From the IMG/VR virus record IMGVR_UViG_3300028025_002666, positions 1 through 29,433 of that record: 29,433 nt of DNA, one strand, 5' to 3'. The notes under the pieces are model-generated. The model was given only the letters and a program-made list of their open reading frames with translations, did no database searches and had not been told where the DNA came from. Numbering within the stretch: position 1 is the stretch's first letter; each line of letters starts with the position of its first letter. Origin of the DNA: a virus. The translations under genes and the position numbers were made by a program. Shown in pieces: positions 22,831-28,335 of this stretch.

Positions 22831-23192
22831 ACAAACTTCTTATTGTATTGGCATCGACACTTCTTATTGGATGCGCCCATAAAGAGAAGCCAACCTATAC
22901 TGCGCCCTCTGTGGTAGCCGTTAAAACGAGCGTGGAGAAAGTGCGTCAATATGTGCGCCCAGAAGGTCATGCCGCCGTTAAGGAGCTTTCTGACGCAATT
23001 ACGACCTATCAGACTCAAGTGGAAGATCAGTCTGTCGCTCTCAGGAAGGCTCAAAACGATTCTCTGTATTGGGAAAATAAGCAAATCAAAGCCTTGAAAG
23101 AACTTTGGGTCTGGAGGGGTATTGCCATTGTTTCCATCGTTTGCGTTGTGGGATACATCGGGATTAAGACTTCATGGAAATTCCTCGCTTGA
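22827..23192 (+). CDS. Unimolecular spanin-like lipoprotein (u-spanin candidate)
   Basis: 121 residues. The start at 22827 overlaps the stop of the holin-like gene (ATGA); an in-frame ATG at 22746 would place extra residues before a clear signal peptide and is rejected. MNKLLIVLASTLLIGC has a lipobox with Cys16, so the N terminus should be an outer-membrane lipoprotein. A helical periplasmic region (about 30-93) is followed by a transmembrane helix (about 97-114, RGIAIVSIVCVVGYIGI). A lipobox plus a C-terminal membrane span is the diagnostic layout of T1 gp11-type unimolecular spanins, which fuse the two membranes in the last step of lysis. It implies a host with an outer membrane. Confidence 0.7.
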   Translation: MNKLLIVLASTLLIGCAHKEKPTYTAPSVVAVKTSVEKVRQYVRPEGHAAVKELSDAITTYQTQVEDQSVALRKAQNDSLYWENKQIKALKELWVWRGIAIVSIVCVVGYIGIKTSWKFLA

Positions 23193-23503
23193 ACAAAGCA
23201 GTATCTCAGAGGCTTGTCGCTTCCCTCGTCGGAATTGCAGTAATTCAAGCCTCTTGGCGTTGGGCAGTTGAACATCTATACACGCTTCCAGAGGTGGCTT
23301 TGGCTGGATTTGTCACCATTACAACAAATACCCTGTATGTTACTGGGGCTATCGTGATTTTTCTTGTTACTGGTCGCATGGTATACGATTGGAAGATGGG
23401 AACAACCCAAGTCCAAGAAGTAGTATCGTCTGTGGCAAAAGTAAGGGAAGAGATTGTTGAATACATCCAGAAGCCAAAGAACTTCGATGACGAAACTATT
23501 TAA
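23174..23503 (+). CDS. Membrane protein of the lysis cassette (holin or antiholin candidate)
   Basis: 109 residues with hydrophobic segments at about 14-30 and 40-66 (GFVTITTNTLYVTGAIVIFL) and a charged, helical C terminus. Its ATG is 19 nt inside the spanin-like gene, and its stop overlaps the endolysin start by 17 nt. With two membrane proteins in the cassette one may be the holin and the other an antiholin or a second holin; the sequence does not say which. Confidence 0.6.
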   Translation: MEIPRLNKAVSQRLVASLVGIAVIQASWRWAVEHLYTLPEVALAGFVTITTNTLYVTGAIVIFLVTGRMVYDWKMGTTQVQEVVSSVAKVREEIVEYIQKPKNFDDETI

Positions 23504-23942
23504 GGACGTAATCATACCTTTCTTGTTCAAGTGGGAGGGGAAAAAGCTCTGCCTACATAAAGACGATGCAGGGAACTACAGGGACGGAAAGCTCGTTGGA
23601 ACCAAGTACGGAATAGATGCCAGATCACATCCGAATGTGGACATTGCGAATCTAACGTATGACGAAGCGAGTGAGATCTATTGGAATGAGTATTGGATCA
23701 AGTACGCTTGTGATGACATGGATTGGCCTATGAATCTCATCTTCTTCAATTGCTGTGTGAATTGCGGTCTATCCAGAGCAAACAAGATACTCAAACTTTC
23801 TGGTGATAACCCATCGAAGTTCATCAATGAACAAGAAGCTTTCTACAAGAGGCTCGTAATCCATAGACCTCAAAGTAAAGTTTTTTTAAATGGATGGTTG
23901 AATAGAACGAAAGATCTAAGAAAAGTAACAGGACGAATTTGA
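23487..23942 (+). CDS. Endolysin, GH108-type N-acetylmuramidase
   Basis: 151 residues from ATG 23487. PFLFKWEGKK (11-20) has Glu17 at the position of the catalytic Glu of GH108 proteins (normally EGG), and GTKYGIDA (39-46) matches the conserved '(T).YGI' stretch. LTYDEASEIYWNEYW (56-70) matches the family pattern of 'lt..eA..iY...YW'. The C-terminal part (VNCGLSRANKIL, then ...NGWLNRTKDL) fits the family's peptidoglycan-binding domain. It cleaves the glycan backbone after holin action; there is no signal peptide, so it depends on the holin. The third and last gene of the lysis cassette behind the membrane proteins. Confidence 0.85.
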   Translation: MTKLFKDVIIPFLFKWEGKKLCLHKDDAGNYRDGKLVGTKYGIDARSHPNVDIANLTYDEASEIYWNEYWIKYACDDMDWPMNLIFFNCCVNCGLSRANKILKLSGDNPSKFINEQEAFYKRLVIHRPQSKVFLNGWLNRTKDLRKVTGRI

Positions 23943-23967
23943 AGCTCTCTGCAAGAGCAGTATTAGA

Positions 23968-23996
23968 TTCTTAAGGGCTGGGGGAAAATGTGTCAA
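23968..23996 (-). promoter_or_regulatory. Minus-strand promoter candidate TTGACA-N17-TAAGAA
   Basis: On the minus strand TTGACA (complement of 23991-23996) and TAAGAA (complement of 23968-23973) are exactly 17 nt apart. It points into the endolysin gene in antisense. No minus-strand gene follows, so it may make an antisense RNA or be a chance match. Confidence 0.3.
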
Positions 23997-24030
23997 GCCT
24001 ATAATTTCTTTTCTCTTTTAAAAAAATATC

Positions 24031-24060
24031 TTGATCCCCCTACTTCATCCATTCTATCTT
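24031..24060 (+). promoter_or_regulatory. Promoter TTGATC-N18-TATCTT of the small-RNA candidate
   Basis: TTGATC at 24031-24036 and TATCTT at 24055-24060 are separated by 18 nt. The transcript would start near 24066, 50 nt before the terminator stem at 24116. The -10 is the same hexamer as at 272-277. Confidence 0.45.
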
Positions 24061-24065
24061 AGCCC

Positions 24066-24154
24066 CTCACCAACTGCCGCCAGCAATGGTCGCGGATTGG
24101 GGTAAAGGGAAATCGCTCTCCTGCTTCCTATGAGGCAGGGGAGTTTCTTTTTTC
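24066..24154 (+). ncRNA. Candidate small RNA of about 90 nt
   Basis: The stretch between the endolysin gene and 24192 has no ORF, yet holds a promoter-like site and, about 50 nt after the predicted start, an intrinsic terminator. GCCCC near the 5' end (24062-24066) can pair with GGGG at about 24099-24102, and CCGC with GCGG (about 24077 and 24092) can form an inner hairpin. It could instead be a short attenuated leader for the 24192 gene, but that gene has its own promoter downstream of the terminator, so a stand-alone RNA is favoured. No known family. Confidence 0.4.
24116..24154 (+). terminator. Intrinsic terminator
   Basis: CTCTCCTGCT (24116-24125) pairs with GGCAGGGGAG (24134-24143), including two G-T wobble pairs, around an 8-nt loop TCCTATGA. 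It is followed by the T-rich run TTTCTTTTTTC. It lies between the small-RNA promoter and the promoter of the 24192 gene. Confidence 0.85.
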
Positions 24155-24183
24155 TTGCCATTGATATTTCTCCCACATAAAAG
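24155..24183 (+). promoter_or_regulatory. Promoter TTGCCA-N17-TAAAAG directly before a start codon
   Basis: TTGCCA (24155-24160) abuts the terminator's T-run, and TAAAAG (24178-24183) follows after 17 nt. The ATG at 24192 is 8 nt after the -10 box, predicting a leader of 0-2 nt. TTCTTGCCAT recurs at 14999-15008. Confidence 0.5.
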
Positions 24184-24191
24184 GATGGGCT

Positions 24192-24437
24192 ATGACAACT
24201 GAATATCCCACACCTCGTACAGACGCTCTCATGGTTGGAGGTTGTATTGCAATCAACATACTTGAACACGCACGAGTATTGGAAAGGGAAGTGGAAGAGT
24301 TGAACCACAGGATGGTCGCAATCAAGAACACTCAATCCTCATTGATCGCCGCAATCAACTCTGCCATCAACGAATACAAAGGCTCTAGCGCAAGTGTTTA
24401 TCTTGATGGAATCATGGAGAATCTTTTTTCAAAATAA
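24192..24437 (+). CDS. Small phage protein with PRTDA and LERE motifs
   Basis: 81 residues. The N terminus TPRTDALMVGG and the following HARVLEREVEEL are the pattern of a common group of small phage proteins of unknown role ('PRTDA...AR.LERE'). The central and C-terminal parts are helical. It is the first gene after the promoter at 24155 and has no SD. Confidence 0.65.
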   Translation: MTTEYPTPRTDALMVGGCIAINILEHARVLEREVEELNHRMVAIKNTQSSLIAAINSAINEYKGSSASVYLDGIMENLFSK

Positions 24438-24440
24438 TTC

Positions 24441-24469
24441 TCGACATCCGTATCATCTCCACATAAAAC
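24441..24469 (+). promoter_or_regulatory. Promoter TCGACA-N17-TAAAAC before a start codon
   Basis: TCGACA (24441-24446) and TAAAAC (24464-24469) are 17 nt apart. The ATG at 24480 is 10 nt after the -10 box, so the leader would be about 2-4 nt. The site fills the gap between two small genes. Confidence 0.45.
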
Positions 24470-24479
24470 ATTTCTCGTT

Positions 24480-24785
24480 ATGACAACACCAACAAAAACC
24501 AAAAAGACAAAAACAACCCAGCCGCTTCCTCACGAGAAGGCATCGGAGTATATAGAATTAGGCCAACTATTGCAAGCGCATGAGAATAGCTTCATCACCT
24601 TTGAAGAGGCTATCAATGATCACGCTGTTAAGATAGACGAGCTGAACGAAGTCATCTCCCTTCACAATGAGGAGATCGCTGAACTGAGGCACTTCATCGG
24701 CCATAGCATCAATCGCATCTTCTGGATGACGGCAATCGGCATTGCAGTCGCAATCACATTCTCAGGAGTGGAAATCTTCCGCTAA
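24480..24785 (+). CDS. Small coiled-coil membrane protein
   Basis: 101 residues. A Lys/Thr-rich N terminus is followed by a predicted coiled coil (about 40-76, with EEAINDHAVKIDELNEVISL) and a C-terminal membrane span (about 81-97, IFWMTAIGIAVAITFSG). A tail-anchored topology is suggested, with the coiled coil in the cytoplasm. No family assigned; early membrane-associated phage proteins may act in host takeover or exclusion, which is not shown here. Confidence 0.6.
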   Translation: MTTPTKTKKTKTTQPLPHEKASEYIELGQLLQAHENSFITFEEAINDHAVKIDELNEVISLHNEEIAELRHFIGHSINRIFWMTAIGIAVAITFSGVEIFR

Positions 24786-24790
24786 TCACT

Positions 24791-24922
24791 ATGGAAAAAG
24801 AACCATTGTCACTTGAGGAGAAACTTGCAATCCTTATGGATAGTTTGAAGGATCTCCGTGAAACTCTAGATGAAGCCATTTCATTCATTGACGATTCAAT
24901 GATTGAGGCCGACGAACGATAA
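24791..24922 (+). CDS. Small acidic protein, 43 residues
   Basis: An acidic, probably all-helical peptide (LSLEEKLAILMDSLKDLRE, then TLDEAISFIDDSMIEA). It begins 5 nt after the stop of the preceding gene and ends 20 nt before the ERF gene, in a compact run of + strand genes. It is supported by position and by a clear ATG and stop; function unknown. Confidence 0.5.
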   Translation: MEKEPLSLEEKLAILMDSLKDLRETLDEAISFIDDSMIEADER

Positions 24923-24942
24923 ACCAACCAACCAAAAACAAC

Positions 24943-25674
24943 ATGAAAACAGAAACAACACCACAGCAGGAATATTCATCGGCACTTGTTGCCGCTATCG
25001 GGGAATTGTCCAATGTCGCCAAGACTGCGGCTAATCCATACTTCAAGTCCAAGTACGCACCGCTAGAGGCAATCGTGGACGCAACACGCCCAGTTCTTCT
25101 AAAGCATGGACTTGCCATCACTCAAGCCCCCTTGTTTATGGATGGAACCGCAGGAGTGGAGACAACGATTCTCCATGTCTCAGGGTACTCCACAACAACG
25201 ACACTCCTTCTCCCCTTGAAGGATCAGTCGCCACAGGGAGTGGGTGGAGCAATTTCTTACGCTCGTCGCTATTCACTTGCGGCTGTCTGTGGGCTTGCGA
25301 CCGAAGACGATCTTGACGGCAATGAGCATCTGCCAGTTAAGAGGGAAGAGGCTCGTCCAGCAGTAGCAAAGGTAATGGACAAGAACCCATCTGTGCGTCC
25401 AGCAGGGGCAGTTACAGGGGTTTGGAGGGGAGTCCTTCCAACAAATACCAAGATTGCCGCCAAGAGCAAGGAAGGAAGTCCGAAGGTTTGGACGCTGTAT
25501 GCGGTTGAGTTCAATGATAGCGGTAAGATCATTGAGGCAATGACCTTCGATGAGAAGTTGTTTGATGCCGCCACAGAGTTTGGCAAAGAGGGGGTAATCG
25601 TTGATGTGGGTGTAGCCCCATCAAAGAAAGATCCAAGCAAGTTTGAACTTGTAACCATTACACCCTCCGAGTAA
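24943..25674 (+). CDS. erf: ERF-family single-strand annealing recombinase
   Basis: 243 residues. The N-terminal domain carries NPYFKSKYAPLEAIVDATRP (31-50) and then GGAISYARRYSLAAVCGL (101-118) and ATEDDLDGN (119-127), the hallmarks of ERF proteins (NP.FKSKYA, G.A.sYArRYaL, EDDDGN). ERF proteins anneal complementary single strands in phage recombination and replication of genome ends. The C-terminal 90 residues (from about 150) have alternating strands (VWTLYAVEFNDSGKIIEAM) that may be an OB-like DNA-binding part, which is inferred. The preceding A/C-rich leader has no SD. The stop shares an A with the next ATG, so it is coupled with the metallophosphoesterase. Confidence 0.9.
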   Translation: MKTETTPQQEYSSALVAAIGELSNVAKTAANPYFKSKYAPLEAIVDATRPVLLKHGLAITQAPLFMDGTAGVETTILHVSGYSTTTTLLLPLKDQSPQGVGGAISYARRYSLAAVCGLATEDDLDGNEHLPVKREEARPAVAKVMDKNPSVRPAGAVTGVWRGVLPTNTKIAAKSKEGSPKVWTLYAVEFNDSGKIIEAMTFDEKLFDAATEFGKEGVIVDVGVAPSKKDPSKFELVTITPSE

Positions 25675-26510
25675 TGAGCAAGAAGCTTAAATCTAGGGGG
25701 GCGAAAGCCCCCTTAAATGCCACAAGGCAAGAGCTTCATCAAACAGCTATTGATATTCAAGCTGCAATTAAACCATTTCATATAGGGACAAAGCCCATCC
25801 GCTTTTTGGGCATGGGCTGTTCTCATGGAAAGTATGTAGATCCTACTGCTGTAGATGCCGTGATTAGGGCAAGGGATTCATGGAAGCCAGAAGAAGTAAT
25901 CCATCTAGGTGATTGGGCTGATACTGCCGCCATGAGGAAAGGAGCCGCAGGGTCAAGTGATGAGTCAGAGCCTATTCGTCCAGACATTGATGGGGGGCTT
26001 CAATTCCTTAAGGACATTGGGGCTACCATAGCTTTAGATGGCAATCACGAGGTTAGGATTCAGCATCTTAAATCAAGCAAGAGCGCAATTGTGTCTTGCT
26101 GTGCAGAAGCAGTTGACCAGCACATTGATCAGTATTTAGCTGGTATCAAGTGCAGGAGGATTCCGTATACTGGCATTTACCAAAAGTGGATGATGGCAGA
26201 CATCACCTTTACACATGGCACGATTTATAATGAAAACGCCGCTAGGGACATGGCAGAGATGTATGGTGGCAAGGTTGTATTCGCCCATACCCATCGCAGT
26301 CAAATGGCTGAAGGGAGAACAAGTAAGGAGAGTAGTGGGTTCTGCGTTGGAACGCTTACTCGTCAGGGAAGTATGGACTATGCTAATTGCCGTAGGGCAA
26401 CCTTCGGGTGGCGACAAGGCATGGTTATTGGCGAGGTTATTGGTAATGATTCAGCAGTTTGGCTTCTTACTCGTGGAGAGTTCGATAAGGAATGGAGGTT
26501 GCCAATATGA
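25674..26510 (+). CDS. Calcineurin-like metallophosphoesterase
   Basis: 278 residues. Metal-binding motifs appear in order: GMGCSHGKY (46-54, where the usual first Asp of D-x-H is replaced by Cys49), HLGDW (77-81), DGNHE (122-126), THG (180-182) and AHTHR (204-208). This is the MPE fold that hydrolyses phosphodiesters or phosphomonoesters. Residues 1-40 are an extra basic, helical N terminus. It follows the ERF gene with TAATG overlap and precedes a gene with ATGA overlap, so it probably serves in DNA metabolism or in nucleotide second-messenger or NAD-type turnover; the substrate cannot be read. Loss of the first Asp may weaken or alter one metal site. Confidence 0.85.
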   Translation: MSKKLKSRGAKAPLNATRQELHQTAIDIQAAIKPFHIGTKPIRFLGMGCSHGKYVDPTAVDAVIRARDSWKPEEVIHLGDWADTAAMRKGAAGSSDESEPIRPDIDGGLQFLKDIGATIALDGNHEVRIQHLKSSKSAIVSCCAEAVDQHIDQYLAGIKCRRIPYTGIYQKWMMADITFTHGTIYNENAARDMAEMYGGKVVFAHTHRSQMAEGRTSKESSGFCVGTLTRQGSMDYANCRRATFGWRQGMVIGEVIGNDSAVWLLTRGEFDKEWRLPI

Positions 26511-26743
26511 GCGCAAATGAATGGGCTGATGCCATTGCCCGATCAATGGCTAAGAATGTGGATGAAGTCCCAGAGGGCTTCTATACAACCAAACAGATCT
26601 CTCAGATGACGGCAAGAGGACTGAGCAGTACCAAAGTAATGATTGAAAGACTTATGCAGGAAGGAACAGCAGAAATGAAAATGTTTAGGATTCAAGCCTC
26701 TAAAAGGCAATGCCCCATACCCCACTACAAAATAATCAAATGA
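26507..26743 (+). CDS. Small protein with a possible HTH
   Basis: About 78 residues from ATG 26507, which overlaps the preceding TGA (ATGA). An in-frame ATG at 26492 lies inside the previous gene and is less likely. Residues 27-50 (EGFYTTKQISQMTARGLSS, then KVMIERLMQE) resemble a winged-helix or HTH unit with a recognition helix, and the end is basic. It might be an early regulator or a DNA-binding partner of the ERF/MPE group. No family assigned. Confidence 0.5.
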   Translation: MSANEWADAIARSMAKNVDEVPEGFYTTKQISQMTARGLSSTKVMIERLMQEGTAEMKMFRIQASKRQCPIPHYKIIK

Positions 26744-26952
26744 ACGAAACAGAATTGACAAAAGAGTTTTATATTGAGCCAGAGTTTTCTTGGCTTGCTG
26801 GCCCTTACGAGGAGAACAGCAAAACCAACAGGATCATGCTTGATCGTGTATTGCAGGACATGGTGAGGGGCAACATTGAGCATCGTGTCGTGCGAGATCA
26901 AATGGGTAGGTTTATTGTCGAGAGAAGGGGAATGATACTATCAAAGCGATGA
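26740..26952 (+). CDS. Small unknown protein
   Basis: About 70 residues from ATG 26740, which overlaps the TGA of the previous gene (ATGA). An ATG at 26710 is also in frame but lies inside the upstream gene. The sequence is charged, with an acidic and aromatic start (EFYIEPEFSWLAGPYEEN) and a basic end. No motif recognised. Its last codons overlap the DUF3310 gene start. Confidence 0.5.
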   Translation: MNETELTKEFYIEPEFSWLAGPYEENSKTNRIMLDRVLQDMVRGNIEHRVVRDQMGRFIVERRGMILSKR

Positions 26953-27179
26953 AAGAGAACGATCCAGTTAATAGTCCATCTCATTACAAGGCTCCCAGCG
27001 GTGGCGAGCTTGTAGATACGATTGCTCATCTCAATTACCTGAGAGCCAATTCAATCAAATACATCTTTCGTGCTGGCAAGAAATACCCAGACAAGGAAGT
27101 TGAAGATCTGAAGAAGGCGATCTGGTGCTTGAATAAAGAGCTTTCCATTATCGAACAATGTCAACAATCCAGCAACTAA
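26949..27179 (+). CDS. DUF3310 family protein (SaV-like)
   Basis: 76 residues. VNSPSHYKAPSGGEL (7-21) and NSIKYIFRAGKKYP (34-47), followed by DLKKAIWCLNKEL, are the pattern of the DUF3310 family, small phage proteins often found with nucleotide-metabolism and replication genes. The ATG overlaps the stop of the upstream gene. Function of the family is not established, although a link to nucleotide metabolism has been proposed. Confidence 0.85.
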   Translation: MKENDPVNSPSHYKAPSGGELVDTIAHLNYLRANSIKYIFRAGKKYPDKEVEDLKKAIWCLNKELSIIEQCQQSSN

Positions 27180-27238
27180 TCATTGGAGCTATGAGTGCGT
27201 CAGTATTGATGTATGTCATGGTTTCCTTCAGACGATGA
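27158..27238 (+). CDS. 26-residue single-span membrane peptide
   Basis: A short ORF whose product (IIGAMSASVLMYVMVSF core) is one hydrophobic span with a basic C terminus (RR). Its ATG lies inside the 3' end of the DUF3310 gene, and its TGA overlaps the ATG of the metallopeptidase-like gene as ATGA, the same junction type as the real genes around it. That coupling is the main support. Function unknown. Confidence 0.4.
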   Translation: MSTIQQLIIGAMSASVLMYVMVSFRR

Positions 27239-27513
27239 CCTTTAAAAAGATTGGAAGCATTAAGATCAATGGCAGTAATTGGAAGTACGGATACGGAAAC
27301 ACCAGAACTACCAATGGACACAAGAACGATGGGCTATGCGTCTATGAGACAAAGACCATACACATCAATCCAAAATCCAGCCGATCACTTGAAGAAGTTA
27401 TCTGCCACGAGTTTCTTCATGCTAGGTTTCCAGACCTTTCAGAAGAAGCAGTAGATGACGCTGGTGATATACTTGGAAAAGTTATTAACGCATTTAAAGA
27501 CTCAAACAAATGA
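27235..27513 (+). CDS. Small HExxH zinc metallopeptidase-like protein
   Basis: 92 residues. ICHEFLHARFPDLSEEAVD (57-75) contains HEFLH, the HExxH zinc motif, and an acidic helix follows that may supply a third ligand. The N-terminal part is beta-type (IGSIKINGSNWKYGYG and IHINPKSSR). This layout resembles small phage peptidases of the SprT or ImmA type, but is shorter than either, so the fold may be a minimal version. Cleavage target unknown; a maturation or anti-repressor role would be speculation. Confidence 0.7.
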   Translation: MTFKKIGSIKINGSNWKYGYGNTRTTNGHKNDGLCVYETKTIHINPKSSRSLEEVICHEFLHARFPDLSEEAVDDAGDILGKVINAFKDSNK

Positions 27514-27695
27514 AAAAACTAGAAGATACATTTACCGATTGGTACAACACAGTCGCAATCAGAACATACTCACCGAATCATGGAACTGCAAAAGGACATG
27601 AAGACTATGCAAGGAATGCCTTCCTTGGAGGCTTTTATGCAGGGCTAGAACACTTCAAACAACTACTTGAAAATGATCAGACAGAAGCTAATTAA
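27510..27695 (+). CDS. Small unknown protein
   Basis: 61 residues. The ATG overlaps the upstream TGA (ATGA), and its 3' end overlaps the next ORF. The sequence (EDTFTDWYNTVAIRTYS, then YARNAFLGGFYAGLEH) is helical and aromatic. Similar 'A...F..GF.AG' endings occur in small phage proteins of unknown role. No motif assigned. Confidence 0.5.
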   Translation: MKKLEDTFTDWYNTVAIRTYSPNHGTAKGHEDYARNAFLGGFYAGLEHFKQLLENDQTEAN

Positions 27696-28335
27696 AACCG
27701 ATATGGTTCCCCCGAACCGCTATCGCTTCACAGTCCCAGAGACAGGGATGAAGATTGATGGTGAGTTATCATGGGATGGTCTTTTGTCCAAAGTTAAGGC
27801 CCACTACATGGATAATGGCATTCCCCTTCCTAGTGATTGGATTGAGCGTGTAGAAGATCAGCTATGTAGGCAGTTGCCTCATGGGTGGTGCGTCTATACT
27901 GATGGAACTCCAGCTAAGGGGACTAGGCCACTCCTATCCGCTGAAAGCATTATTAAGGGCATCACCTCTTTGTCCACTATGGCTTTTGATGGGATTAAGG
28001 GAGAGGATGTATTCGTTAGCCAAGAGGAGGCTAATAGAAGGGCTGAGATTTGTTCTCGTTGTTATAATAATATGACAACTAACTTTTGTGCTGGTTGCAA
28101 TGTAATGCAAAAAATCACAAACCTAGTCTCTAGAGTTAGGGGGACTAGGACAACACCTTTAGATGAAAACCTTTATACTTGTGGGGTATGTGGTTGCAGG
28201 AATGAAGCAATCGTTCATGTAAAGAGAAAAGTGTTGCTTTCTGGTGAAAAATCCGAGACAACGGAGGCTCGACCAGATTGGTGCTGGTTAAAAACTGAAG
28301 ACTTAACTCAAGCATCTGCATCACTTAAAATATGA
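27667..28335 (+). CDS. Zinc-ribbon protein upstream of the portal gene
   Basis: Up to 222 residues. Cys pairs at 129/132 (ICSRC), 141/144 (FCAGC) and 172/175/177 (TCGVCGC) form two likely zinc knuckles, and WCW near 208 adds another Cys. The first 70 residues (NRYRFTVPETGMKIDG, WDGLLSKVKAHYMDN and VEDQLCRQLP) fit small phage proteins that begin 'P.TG..F......L...V..H...N'. Alternative starts at 27673 and 27703 are possible; the last avoids overlap with the preceding gene. Directly upstream of the portal gene (ATGA overlap), so it may have a role in packaging or head assembly; this is inferred from position. Confidence 0.6.
   Translation: MKMIRQKLIKTDMVPPNRYRFTVPETGMKIDGELSWDGLLSKVKAHYMDNGIPLPSDWIERVEDQLCRQLPHGWCVYTDGTPAKGTRPLLSAESIIKGITSLSTMAFDGIKGEDVFVSQEEANRRAEICSRCYNNMTTNFCAGCNVMQKITNLVSRVRGTRTTPLDENLYTCGVCGCRNEAIVHVKRKVLLSGEKSETTEARPDWCWLKTEDLTQASASLKI

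Noticed and set aside
22746-23192. Longer start for the spanin-like protein
   Set aside because: It would bury the signal peptide and lipobox and overlap the whole second span of the holin-like gene; the ATG at 22827 gives a clean lipoprotein start.
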